Origin: Myxococcota bacterium
Lineage (GTDB): Bacteria; Myxococcota_C; UBA6777
Reading direction: 5' to 3'
Assembly (NCBI GenBank): GCA_963169055.1
Contig: CAUJFU010000037.1
Coordinates: forward strand, 1-43,183
DNA: 43,183 nt
Translations under genes and position numbers: made by a program
In this document: in pieces, positions 20,732 to 30,045 of the stretch
Numbering within the stretch: the stretch's first letter is position 1
Layout of the letters: each line of letters opens with the position of its first letter
The notes under the pieces: model-generated
What the model was told of the DNA's origin: nothing
Database searches by the model: none
The model's input: only the letters and a program-made list of their open reading frames with translations

Positions 20732-20780
20732 CCATCCTCTCTGCCCCCGTCCTCTCTGCCCCATCCTCTCTGCCTCCATC
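20732..20780 (+). repeat. Short pyrimidine-rich tandem repeat (CCATCCTCTCTGCC-like, about 3 copies)
   Basis: CCATCCTCTCTGCC / CGTCCTCTCTGCC / CCATCCTCTCTGCC read directly. Confidence 0.6.
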
Positions 20781-20820
20781 CACCCGCCCCACCTGAGACA
20801 ACGCAGCGAAAAATCCTACA

Positions 20821-21105
20821 TCAGCCACCCAAAAACATCCCACCACCCGCCATCAAACCACCCACCAACATCAAGATCCAAGCGATCGAGTCATCCATCC
20901 CCCCAATCAACGGGATCCAATCGGGGATCAAGTCCCATGAACCCAACATCTTGTACAACAGACCGATCAAAAACAGCGATCCACCCGTCATCACGAGAAT
21001 ACCCTTGACGCCCAACTTCAAGTTCGTGATGCCCACATACCACAAGACGGGGATGGCGATCATCAGCGCAAGAATCACGGTAAAACGAAAGAGCTTTTGT
21101 AGCAT
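20821..21105 (-). CDS. Small membrane protein with DUF1232 (YkvA)-like motif
   Basis: DLIPDWIPLIGGMDDSIAWILMLVGG resembles the DUF1232 core; hydrophobic segments. Confidence 0.6.
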   Translation of the reverse strand: MLQKLFRFTVILALMIAIPVLWYVGITNLKLGVKGILVMTGGSLFLIGLLYKMLGSWDLIPDWIPLIGGMDDSIAWILMLVGGLMAGGGMFLGG

Positions 21106-21316
21106 GCTCTGTTCTCCTTGTTGTCGATGCCCACCTCATTCATCGAATCTACGGGCATCTTGGTTTGATCTTCCGAAACACGCCGAGACAAGATAATGTG
21201 CCTTTATGCAAATGTCGATGTAGCGCGCTCGATCAAAATGAGGGTGGACTTACGCGGTTGGGCTTGTGATCGCGAGGAGGGCTGATGCGATCGGTTTGGG
21301 AGGGAGATTGGGGGGG

Positions 21317-21886
21317 CTACTTGGAAGGCTTGACTGCGGGGGTCGGGGCTTTTTGGAGCGTGACAAAGTGAGCGGTAAAAGCGACGACTTTTTGAGGTTT
21401 GTACACTTTGCGGATCGCGCTCTTGTCACCGCTTTCTTCTGCGTAGTGCTTGACGATCTTGGCGGGCAGAATCGCTTCACGCGCCGAACCAACGACGGTA
21501 GCGAAATACCCTTTGCAGTTGGTGGGGATAAAAAACTTGTAGCCCTTAAAGCGGATACGCATCATATTTTCGCCTTCTTGCAACATCATCCAACAACCTT
21601 TGCGCTGGCAAACATCGCGGATCTTTGCGGTCACAGCGACAAGACGACCTGCGTATTTTTTGGGATCTTTGTTCAAAACGGTCAGGCTGACGGTTTCAGT
21701 GGAGACTTTGACGGGGGTTCCATACGTTCCCGAACAATCTGGGCGCGGCGACCAAGGATACACGACCTTACCACCTTGTTTGGCGACAGGTTTGGTCTTG
21801 CCATGATCGTGGCCATCGTGTGCTTGGGCATTTGAGGAGACGCCCACAAAAACGAAAAACAAAAACATCATCGTACGCAAAGACAT
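21317..21886 (-). CDS. Secreted DUF4920-like protein with His-rich mature N-terminus
   Basis: ATG at 21886 preceded by AGGAG; signal peptide, then AHDGHDHGK; GRLVAVTAKIRDVCQRKGCWMMLQEG..MRIRFKGYKFFIPTNCKGY. Confidence 0.72.
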   Translation of the reverse strand: MSLRTMMFLFFVFVGVSSNAQAHDGHDHGKTKPVAKQGGKVVYPWSPRPDCSGTYGTPVKVSTETVSLTVLNKDPKKYAGRLVAVTAKIRDVCQRKGCWMMLQEGENMMRIRFKGYKFFIPTNCKGYFATVVGSAREAILPAKIVKHYAEESGDKSAIRKVYKPQKVVAFTAHFVTLQKAPTPAVKPSK

Positions 21887-22068
21887 GAAAAGATACTCCT
21901 TTTTGTGTGGATAACACGTTTCCGAAGTGCGGCGGCGGTACATTAGATGCAGAACCCAGATTTCGCAAGTCGATCCAAACGAAAAATCTGCCAAACGACC
22001 CATCATATCGGATGATCGAACGCTAACCCAATCTCAGCGAAAAACCAACGAGAGTTCAGGTAAATCAC

Positions 22069-25000
22069 TCAAGAAGCCGAAGAGTCGGGGGATTGCATCG
22101 TCATCGTCATTTCAGGATCAGGGGCTTTTTTCGGAACCAACCGAGCAGCGAGTCCCATCCAATGAAGCCGAAGATCATCAAAGAACGTATAGAACAAAGG
22201 AACGATGAACAATGACAGGATCACAGAGGCGGTCAATCCGCCCATCACCGAGATCCCAAGCGCAGCGTACGAGATCCCGATGGCTGCTGTTTGTCCCGTA
22301 GCCATTGGGATCAAGCCACAGATCGTTGTGAGCGCGGTCATCAAGATCGGGCGCAAACGTTGGGTCGAAGCGTCAAGGATCGCTTGCAGACGAGGAACCC
22401 CTTCGGTCCGCAATTGATTGATGCGATCGATCATCACGATGGCATGGTTCACCACGATACCGATCAACATCACAAGACCGATCCCACCCATCATATCGAG
22501 CGAAGTATCGGTCAAATAGAGCAGCCAGTACACCCCAAGAAACGCCAGCGGGATACTCAACACAACGGAAAAAGGCAACAAAAAGGATTCAAACAAGATC
22601 CCCATCAACAGAAACACAAACGTGATACTCAAGAGCAATGCGAAGTTCCTCGAAGCATCGGCCTCTTGGAGATCGCGAAAGTCCATCCCTTTGGCCCAAG
22701 TGTAGCCCGAAGGCAATGGAAAACGGCTCATGATCGTGTCGAGTTGTGCGTACATCTGGGTCATGTTGTCGTTCTCGACACTGATCTTGAGTTTGAGATA
22801 GGTCTTGCGATCCACATGGCGGATCACTCTCGGCCCCACCGCGTAACGCGAACTGATCACCTGATTGAGCGGAACCGCGTTATTGGTTCCGCGCTGAATC
22901 AACGGGAGTTGCTGAAGCTTTTGAAAAGTGTCGCGATCTTCTTCGCGGACTTGGATCCGTACAGGCACGTCTCTTCCGCCGATCTGCATATTGCGAAGTC
23001 TGCGCCCACTCAGCGCGTAATACACGTTCCCACCGACTTGTTGCGCAGCAAACTGATAGCGAAAAGCCCACGCCCGATCGATTTGAAGCTGAATTTCGGG
23101 CAGTTGATCGCGGTCGATCTCTGCTTCAGCCTGTTTGAAGTCCGGATAACGCTGAAGATGTTCTTCGAGCCGAAGCGCTAGATCTTCGAGGGTTTTGGAA
23201 TCGGCACCGTAAAGATGGAGACTGATCGACGCTTCGGTGCTCCCCACCGCCCGCCATCCCACCCGCCTCGTCACACCGGGGGCCATCGGTAACGATTGGC
23301 CCACGCTTTCGATCAACGTCCGTCGATTGATCTCTAGTTTACGTTTACCCGGGCGCAAAAACACGATCACTTCGGCATGTTGACCGCGTCGATTGAGTTT
23401 GGTTCCAACGTGGTTGACGCCCCACTCTTCTTTCTTTTCGTGCAAAACCTTCTCTACCCTCCGAAGATAGGCATCTTTTGCAGCAAAGGGATAACTTTGG
23501 GTAAAAGTAAAACGCAAGCCAAAAGAAGTCCGACCGGGTTGGCCTTGATACGTCTGTTTGAGCCGATTCATCGGATAAAAGATAGTCAAAAATAGCAAGA
23601 CACTCCACAACGCCGCATCGAAACGGTGCCGCATCACCCATTCCAACACATCGCGATAATACAACGTCACGCGATCAAAAAGCGGCCAAGGCTTCGGAGG
23701 ATGCTGGCCGAGCGTCTTGTACGCGCCTAGAGGGATCACGACCAAGGCCACCAGCAAACTCGCAAGCAACGCTACCGACACAGGAAAACCAAGCTTTCCC
23801 ATGTAAAAACGAAACATCTTTGAACCGCTCATCAAGATCAGCGGCAAAAACACAACGATGGTGGTGGATGTCGCAAGCGAGATCGCCAAAGCCACCTCGC
23901 TTGCGCCTTCTTCGGCGGCTTGGGCTGGATCTCTCCCTTCCATCCGCAGACGCGAGATATTTTCGACCACAACAATCGCGTTATCCACCACCATCCCAAC
24001 GCTCAGCATCAACCCCATCAGGCTCAACATATTGAGGCTTTCGCCAAACATATACATACACGCGAGCGTCAACAGCAGCGAAAGCGGGATCGCCGTCAAC
24101 ACCAGCAACGTCATCTGCGTGTGGCGCAAAAAGATCCACAAGATGATCATCGCAAACAGCGCTCCCCACAAAGCAGACTGCTGAAGTTGCCACAACGCAT
24201 CTTCGATCATCGTCCCCTGATTGACGAAGATGTGTTGTGTAAACCCTTTTATCTCTGGGCGCTGAAAGGCCGAATCCAAGAGCTTTTGGATGCGATTGCA
24301 CAAATCGATGGTGTTCGCTTCCGACTCTTTAAACACGGAAAGAAAAACCCCTTCACGCCCGTTGATCCGAAATATCTTTGGATCTGGATCTTGGCCGTAA
24401 GTGACTTTCGCCACCTCACCCAAGCGAATCCCCGATGCCATCGGATAATCGCGCAACGCTGCCACGCTGTTGAGCCGATTGTCGCTGCGCAAAAAGAAGC
24501 GGCGTTTTCCATCGTTGATTTGTCCTGAAGGCATCGAAAAGTTGTCTTGACGCAGCGCGTTGGTGATGCTCCAAACGCTCAAACGATGGCTGCGAGCGCG
24601 TTCACGATCCAACTCGATGCGGATCTCTGGTTGATCGAGTCCTTGGGTGTCGAGGCGGCTCACCCCGGGAAGCCGCTGGATCTTTAGAAATATCGACTGG
24701 TTGAGAGCGCGATAACTGTCTGCGTCGATCTTGTCTGCGGATATCCCAAACGAAAGGATCGGCTGATCGTCAGGATTCCATTTCCAGATAAAGTAACGCT
24801 CGACATCTTCGGGCAGTGTCGGCATCAAACGCTCCAAACGATCGCGCACTTGGTTGTAGATCGTTGTCATCGAAGCGTTGTCGTTGAACTTCATCCAAAA
24901 TGAACCGTGGTCTCCGTTGGCCCACGAACGCATCCGCCTCAGCCCTTCGAGCGTTGCGAACATCTCTTCCGCAGGCCGAACGATCTGATCTTCCACCTCT

Positions 25001-25185
25001 TTCGGGGTTGAATTGGGGTAGACAATGCGCACGTACAAGTTGGGGGCCGTATAGCCTGAAGGAAAAAGCTGAACAGGGATCTGCACATACGCGATCACCC
25101 CTAAAAGCATCATCGCGATCATCATCATCACGACCGTCACAGGCCGACGCAAACTAAAACGCGGCAAAAAAGAACCCGAAGCCAT
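22069..25185 (-). CDS. RND-family efflux permease (AcrB/HAE1-like)
   Basis: 1038 aa; SLRRPVTVVMMMIAMMLLGVIAYVQIPVQLFP; GMVVDNAIVVVENI; GIGLVMLIGIVVNHAIVMIDRINQLR; AAAGGA upstream of the ATG. Confidence 0.92.
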   Translation of the reverse strand: MASGSFLPRFSLRRPVTVVMMMIAMMLLGVIAYVQIPVQLFPSGYTAPNLYVRIVYPNSTPKEVEDQIVRPAEEMFATLEGLRRMRSWANGDHGSFWMKFNDNASMTTIYNQVRDRLERLMPTLPEDVERYFIWKWNPDDQPILSFGISADKIDADSYRALNQSIFLKIQRLPGVSRLDTQGLDQPEIRIELDRERARSHRLSVWSITNALRQDNFSMPSGQINDGKRRFFLRSDNRLNSVAALRDYPMASGIRLGEVAKVTYGQDPDPKIFRINGREGVFLSVFKESEANTIDLCNRIQKLLDSAFQRPEIKGFTQHIFVNQGTMIEDALWQLQQSALWGALFAMIILWIFLRHTQMTLLVLTAIPLSLLLTLACMYMFGESLNMLSLMGLMLSVGMVVDNAIVVVENISRLRMEGRDPAQAAEEGASEVALAISLATSTTIVVFLPLILMSGSKMFRFYMGKLGFPVSVALLASLLVALVVIPLGAYKTLGQHPPKPWPLFDRVTLYYRDVLEWVMRHRFDAALWSVLLFLTIFYPMNRLKQTYQGQPGRTSFGLRFTFTQSYPFAAKDAYLRRVEKVLHEKKEEWGVNHVGTKLNRRGQHAEVIVFLRPGKRKLEINRRTLIESVGQSLPMAPGVTRRVGWRAVGSTEASISLHLYGADSKTLEDLALRLEEHLQRYPDFKQAEAEIDRDQLPEIQLQIDRAWAFRYQFAAQQVGGNVYYALSGRRLRNMQIGGRDVPVRIQVREEDRDTFQKLQQLPLIQRGTNNAVPLNQVISSRYAVGPRVIRHVDRKTYLKLKISVENDNMTQMYAQLDTIMSRFPLPSGYTWAKGMDFRDLQEADASRNFALLLSITFVFLLMGILFESFLLPFSVVLSIPLAFLGVYWLLYLTDTSLDMMGGIGLVMLIGIVVNHAIVMIDRINQLRTEGVPRLQAILDASTQRLRPILMTALTTICGLIPMATGQTAAIGISYAALGISVMGGLTASVILSLFIVPLFYTFFDDLRLHWMGLAARLVPKKAPDPEMTMTMQSPDSSAS

Positions 25186-25340
25186 CGAGGTATCCTTTGC
25201 ATCAAGGCAAATGCTTGTGTTGTGGTGTCGTACGTTGCGAGAAAAGCAACCTCAAGAAACAAACGCCCCATACCACCAAGCCACTAGGTTCGTGTGCTTC
25301 GCATACCCCGTCAAGACACAACCCCCACACCATTGGATGA

Positions 25341-25560
25341 TTTTTTGTGGGGCTTTGCCCCAAACCCCGCCATAGAGCTTTGCCCCCTTGACCCCGTATT
25401 GGCGGAACGAACAGACGTTTTTCAAATGGATGGAAGACGATGGAGGGGATACGATGGAGAAGAAAAGGAAGCAAGAAGAATGTTAGGGAGCGACACGAAA
25501 TCGTGAGGTTGGGAGGTCAAACGTGTAGGGGCAGCCCCCCGTGGCTGCCCAAAAACAGGC
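25341..25560 (+). repeat. Composite intergenic repeat, copy 2
   Basis: TTTTTTGTGGGGCTTTGCCCCAAACCCCGCC..CCCTTGACCCCGTATTGGCGGAACGAACAGACGTTTTTCAAA (25341-25426), then CACGAAATC and GTGTAGGGGCAGCCCCCCGTGGCTGCCC about 98 bp later, as in copy 1. Confidence 0.65.
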
Positions 25561-25577
25561 CCATAACAAGCGAGCGC

Positions 25578-25602
25578 ACAGACGTTTGGGCGAAACGTCT
25601 GT
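25578..25602 (-). terminator. Hairpin ACAGACGTTT-GGGCG-AAACGTCTGT 3' of ftsZ
   Basis: Perfect 10-bp stem 11 bp past the ftsZ stop; no T-tract, so intrinsic termination is uncertain. Confidence 0.35.
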
Positions 25603-25613
25603 GGGGGTTCGTC

Positions 25614-26927
25614 TTAGCTGCGGCGCAAGAAGGTTGGGATGTCGATATCGTTGTCGTCGATGCCGGAGAGGTCGAAGAATTCGCGATCTTTGGCGGCGGG
25701 TGGTTTGTTTTGCCGAGGCACGGGCGTTTTCAACTCGCGCTGAGCTTGGACGGCGGGTGCGGGGGTTTGGTGACGCGGAACGGGCGTTTGCGCTGGATGG
25801 CGAAACGCGGGAGTGCTTTGTGGTGGCGTCATGCTTTGCATGGCAAAGCGGCTGCTCGGGGCATTGGGGATGCCGGGTTGTGCGAAGGCTTGCGGTGAGC
25901 GCCGAGAAACGGTGCTTTGCGGGGCTTCGTAGAGCAAATCTTCGGAAGGAGCTTGCGGTTCAAAGCCTGTGGCGATGACCGTGATCTTGATCTCGTTGTT
26001 CATCTCAGGATCGAACGCTGCACCGAAGATGATGTTGGCGTCTTCATCGGCTTCTTCTTCGATCAAGCTTGCGGCTTCTTGAACTTCGGCAAGCGTCATA
26101 TCCTCGCTACCTGTCACGTTGATCAAGATGCCTGTAGCGCCTTTGATCGAGATATCTTCGAGCAAGGGGCTTTCGATGGCTTGGCGTGCTGCGTTGATCG
26201 CACGATTTTCGCCCGTAGCGCGGCCCGTTCCCATCAAAGCCATGCCCATGTTCGACATAATCGCCCGAACATCGGCAAAATCCACGTTAATGAAGCCTTT
26301 CACCGTGATCAATTCGGAGACACCGCGAACGGCGTTTAGCAAGACGCTATCGGCCATATAGAAGGCTTGATGGAGTCCTGTGGTTTCACCCACAACCGAA
26401 AGCAGCCGTTGGTTTGGGATCACGATCAACGTATCGACTTGCTCTTTCATCGCTTCGATGCCGAGCTCGGCTTGGCGGCGGCGGCGTTTTCCTTCAAAAT
26501 TGAAGGGGCGTGTGACTACGCCAACAGTCAAAGCTCCGACAGAACGGGCGATTCTGGCCACTTCTGGGGCGGCTCCTGTACCTGTACCGCCACCCATGCC
26601 CGCCGTCACAAAGACCATATCGGCCCCTGCAAGGGCTTCTGCGATACGGGCCTCATCTTCGAGCGCGGAGTTACGGCCCACTTCAGGGTTTCCACCCGCT
26701 CCTAGCCCTTTGGTCAAACGGGGCCCAAGCTGAATGCGCGATGCGGATTCGCTTTTGATCAACGCCTGCATATCGGTATTTGCGACGAAATATTCAACGC
26801 CACGAAAATCCGACTTGATCATCGTATTGATGGCGTTTCCTCCGCCTCCCCCTACACCGATCACCTTGATAATCGCAGCGCGTGGTTCTTGCTCAGCCAT
26901 CGTATTTGTCATCATCTTGTGCATCAT
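25614..26927 (-). CDS. ftsZ: Cell division protein FtsZ
   Basis: [39 protein letters not shown]-terminal peptide [16 protein letters not shown] upstream of the ATG. Confidence 0.97.
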   Translation of the reverse strand: MMHKMMTNTMAEQEPRAAIIKVIGVGGGGGNAINTMIKSDFRGVEYFVANTDMQALIKSESASRIQLGPRLTKGLGAGGNPEVGRNSALEDEARIAEALAGADMVFVTAGMGGGTGTGAAPEVARIARSVGALTVGVVTRPFNFEGKRRRRQAELGIEAMKEQVDTLIVIPNQRLLSVVGETTGLHQAFYMADSVLLNAVRGVSELITVKGFINVDFADVRAIMSNMGMALMGTGRATGENRAINAARQAIESPLLEDISIKGATGILINVTGSEDMTLAEVQEAASLIEEEADEDANIIFGAAFDPEMNNEIKITVIATGFEPQAPSEDLLYEAPQSTVSRRSPQAFAQPGIPNAPSSRFAMQSMTPPQSTPAFRHPAQTPVPRHQTPAPAVQAQRELKTPVPRQNKPPAAKDREFFDLSGIDDNDIDIPTFLRRS

Positions 26928-27091
26928 CGAAAACCTCCTTGCTTCTTCCTTCCATCCGAAACATACCCAAGCAAACCACGCCCATGATCAAGATCGCAAT
27001 TTTTCGACACGAAGTTCATGGAACACATTAGCAAGATTTTGATTTTAATGTACTTTTTGATTCGATAAACACACTCTGCGATCGACACGTG

Positions 27092-27108
27092 ATGATCGCG
27101 GCGATCAT
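27092..27108. promoter_or_regulatory. Near-perfect palindrome ATGATCGC-G-GCGATCAT upstream of ftsZ
   Basis: 8-bp arms, 1-bp centre, about 165 bp upstream of the ftsZ start. Confidence 0.3.
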
Positions 27109-27133
27109 GCCGAACGCAACGATGAATACTGCC

Positions 27134-27165
27134 GCTCTTTGGTTTGTGTGATCGCGCCAAAGAGC
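27134..27165 (-). terminator. Inverted repeat GCTCTTTGG..CCAAAGAGC 3' of queF
   Basis: 9-bp perfect arms, 14-nt loop, downstream of the queF stop; no T-tract. Confidence 0.3.
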
Positions 27166-27230
27166 AGCCCACAACAAAGCAAACAGAGCGTGGGGGGAGA
27201 TTGTGGGGAATACAGGCAAGAGACGAGGGG

Positions 27231-27596
27231 TTATGCGTGGGGCTTGGTGTGGGTCACTTCAACGATAGTTTTGATCCCACCGCGCACATAAAAATCGCCA
27301 ATGACGGTGATTTTGCGTGGCGAGACTGCTGCGACGAGATCGTCAAGAATGCGGTTGGTGATTGCTTCGTGAAACGCCCCTTCATTGCGATAAGACCAGA
27401 GGTACAACTTCAACGACTTGAGTTCGACGCAAAACTGATCAGGGACGTAATGGATCGAGATCGTTGCAAAGTCGGGTTGGCCTGTTTTGGGGCAAACGCA
27501 AGTAAACTCGGGACATTCAAAGCGGATCGTGTAGTCGCGCTCGGGCTTGGGGTTCGGAAAAGTATCCAAGATCTTCGACGGTTGGGTGGACATCAT
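27231..27596 (-). CDS. queF: NADPH-dependent 7-cyano-7-deazaguanine reductase (short type)
   Basis: [53 protein letters not shown]; start MMSTQ at 27596/27593 (ORF track over-extends). Confidence 0.93.
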   Translation of the reverse strand: MMSTQPSKILDTFPNPKPERDYTIRFECPEFTCVCPKTGQPDFATISIHYVPDQFCVELKSLKLYLWSYRNEGAFHEAITNRILDDLVAAVSPRKITVIGDFYVRGGIKTIVEVTHTKPHA

Positions 27597-27676
27597 CACC
27601 TCGTATGGAATATAAGGAGCGACACAGTTGACAAAAACCCCGTGTGTTCGAGGCTTCAAGCGGAGCCGTGGTTGGT

Positions 27677-27760
27677 TTGAAAACGTCTGTTCGCCCCGCC
27701 CACACGAGGCCAAGGGAGCAATGCCCTTGCCGATGGGGCGTGGGGCAATGCCCCGCAAAA
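27677..27760 (-). repeat. Composite intergenic repeat, copy 3 (first module, reverse strand)
   Basis: Reverse complement TTTTGCGGGGCATTGCCCCACGCCCCATCGGCAAGGGCATTGCTCCCTTGGCCTCGTGTGGGCGGGGCGAACAGACGTTTTCAAA aligns with 25341-25426. Confidence 0.65.
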
Positions 27761-27960
27761 CAAGTCCAACCGCGTCATTTTTTAGAAAAAAGCGGCAAAA
27801 TACACCGAAGGAACGGAGCATACAACGCTCTCCAAAACAGGCTTTAGCGTATCGCGATACAAAGATCAAGCAAGCAGTCCAACTTGACAGGCCGTAGATG
27901 CCTGCTTAAAGAATCACGCTGCCGAAGCAAGAACGAAGCGATTACCCAAAGGAAGCAAAG

Positions 27961-28953
27961 ATGACAGAAAGCCGAACCACACGCGATATCCAAGAACAGA
28001 TCCGAGAAAAAAGTGAGTTCGTTCAGCGGCTCCGCCAAGCCATCGGCGAAGTGATCGTCGGTCAACAAGACCTTGTCGAACGCTTGCTTGTTGGTCTCCT
28101 TGCCAACGGGCATGTCCTCGTCGAAGGTGTCCCCGGACTCGCCAAAACCACCGTTGTCAAGGCCCTCGCGGATGCTTTGGATGCAAGCTTTCAGCGGCTC
28201 CAATTCACTCCCGATATGCTGCCTTCGGATATCCTTGGAACAGAGATCTACGAACAGCAAAAAGGTACTTTTTCGGTCAAAAAAGGACCGATCTTTGCGA
28301 ATATCATCCTTGCAGACGAGATCAACCGCGCTCCCTCCAAAGTCCAATCCGCCCTGCTCGAAGCCATGCAAGAGCGGCAAGTGACGATCGGGCACGAAAC
28401 CTTTGCTCTCCCCAGCCCTTTCCTTGTGATGGCGACACAAAACCCCATCGAACAAGAAGGCACCTATCCCCTCCCCGAGGCCCAAGTCGACCGCTTTATG
28501 CTCAAGCTCAACGTCACCTACCCCTCCAAAGACGACGAAAAAGCGATCATGCGGCGGATTGCACGCACAACCCCCAAAGCGACCGAATCTGTCGTACGCC
28601 CCGAAGAAATCCTTGCGGCCCGTGAACTGCTCAAAGAGATCCGCCTCGAAGATCGCCTCGAAGATTATATCGTCGATCTGATCGTGGCGACCCGTTCGCC
28701 CCAAGAATACGGACTCAACCTTGGGCGTTATATCCAATACGGCGCTTCGCCGCGTGGAACGATCTTTTTGCACCAAGCCGCCCGAGCGATGGCCTTTTTG
28801 CGCGGTCGTGACTACGTCATCCCCCAAGATGTCAAATCGATCGCCCCCGATATCTTGCGCCACCGCATCTTGCTTTCCTACGAAGCCGAAGCCGAAGACA
28901 TCAAAGCCGACGATATCATCCGCGAACTGCTCGAACAGATCGAGGTTCCCTGA
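27961..28953 (+). CDS. MoxR-family AAA+ ATPase
   Basis: GHVLVEGVPGLAKT Walker A; ILADEINRAPSKVQSALLEAMQE Walker B; MATQNPIEQEGTYPLPEAQVDRFM. Confidence 0.96.
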   Translation: MTESRTTRDIQEQIREKSEFVQRLRQAIGEVIVGQQDLVERLLVGLLANGHVLVEGVPGLAKTTVVKALADALDASFQRLQFTPDMLPSDILGTEIYEQQKGTFSVKKGPIFANIILADEINRAPSKVQSALLEAMQERQVTIGHETFALPSPFLVMATQNPIEQEGTYPLPEAQVDRFMLKLNVTYPSKDDEKAIMRRIARTTPKATESVVRPEEILAARELLKEIRLEDRLEDYIVDLIVATRSPQEYGLNLGRYIQYGASPRGTIFLHQAARAMAFLRGRDYVIPQDVKSIAPDILRHRILLSYEAEAEDIKADDIIRELLEQIEVP

Positions 28954-29837
28954 TGCTTTCCGAAGAACTCAAACAACAAATCAAACAGATCCATATCTAC
29001 ACTTCTTACCTCGTCAACGAGGCGATGGCTGGCGAGTATGCGTCGGCTTTTAAGGGGCGTGGGATGGAATTTGAAGAAGTGCGCGATTATCGCCCGGGCG
29101 ATGATATCCGCACGATCGATTGGAAAGTGACGGCCCGAACGGGCGCTCCCTACGTCAAACAACACCGCGAAGAACGCGAACTCACGATCTTTTTGATGGT
29201 CGATATGTCGGCTTCGGGTCGGTTCGGTTCGGGAAACAAGCTCAAGACCGAAGTGATGGCCGAGTTGGCGGCTGTGATGGCCTATCTTGCGAGCCGAAAC
29301 AACGACCGTGTCGGCATGATGCTGTTCACGACAGAAGTCGAGCGCTTTGTTCCCCCCAAAAAAGGCCGCGCCCATATCTGGCGGTTGATCCAAGAGATCC
29401 TCACCTTCCAACCCAAACACCAAGGGACGGATCTAGGCGGCGCACTCGAATATGCAGGACACCTTCTGCGCAAAAAAACGGTGCTGTTCCTGATATCTGA
29501 CTTTCTCGACACGCGCTACGAACACGCCCTCTCTCTTGCAAGCAAACGCCACGATATCACCGCGTTGCACGTCAGCGATCCTCGCGAGAGCGAACTGCCA
29601 AACGTCGGCCTGCTCGAACTCGAAGACGCAGAAACAGGAGAAGTGATGTTGGTGGATACCGCCGATGCTCGGGTTCGTGCGTATTTTCAGGCCCAAGCCA
29701 ACACACAACGCCAACGCACTCAAGCGATCTTACGACGGCTGGCTGTCGATGAAGTCCCGATCGACACCACACACTCTTTTGTCTTGCCGTTGATGCGGTA
29801 CCTACGACAACGCGAGCGTCGACGTGCGCGCAGCTAA
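28953..29837 (+). CDS. DUF58-domain protein
   Basis: FKGRGMEFEEVRDYRPGDDIRTIDWKVTARTGAPYVKQHREERELTIFLMVDMSASG; 1-bp overlap with the moxR stop. Confidence 0.95.
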   Translation: MLSEELKQQIKQIHIYTSYLVNEAMAGEYASAFKGRGMEFEEVRDYRPGDDIRTIDWKVTARTGAPYVKQHREERELTIFLMVDMSASGRFGSGNKLKTEVMAELAAVMAYLASRNNDRVGMMLFTTEVERFVPPKKGRAHIWRLIQEILTFQPKHQGTDLGGALEYAGHLLRKKTVLFLISDFLDTRYEHALSLASKRHDITALHVSDPRESELPNVGLLELEDAETGEVMLVDTADARVRAYFQAQANTQRQRTQAILRRLAVDEVPIDTTHSFVLPLMRYLRQRERRRARS

Positions 29838-29853
29838 AGACCAACGCATGGTG

Positions 29854-29963
29854 TTGCAACGTCTGCGTTCGCCCGATGCACACGGGTTCCCGTTTTGCGT
29901 GCGCGCAAGAACCACCTTCACCTCTGTTTGCAACGTCTGCATTCGCCCGATGCACACGGGTTC
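29854..29963 (+). repeat. Two 36-bp direct repeats TTGCAACGTCTGC(G/A)TTCGCCCGATGCACACGGGTTC (29854-29889, 29928-29963)
   Basis: One mismatch between copies, 74-bp period; partly resembles the tail of the composite repeat. Confidence 0.8.
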
Positions 29964-30045
29964 AAGGGGACCGTAACAAAGCGGGGATTTTTTCAACGGC
30001 GTCACTTCTCTCAAGAAATGCTTCTCAAACGGAGCGAGAATCGCG

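Noticed and set aside
27597-27869. N-terminal extension of queF in the ORF track
   Set aside because: Crosses the intergenic repeat copy; the QueF family start fits MMSTQ at 27596/27593.
27844-28863. 339-aa ORF antisense to moxR
   Set aside because: Shadow ORF opposite unmistakable Walker A/B motifs.
29854-29963. Two direct repeats considered as a minimal CRISPR
   Set aside because: Only two copies, 38-bp single spacer, no cas genes; similarity to the dispersed repeat tail explains it better.
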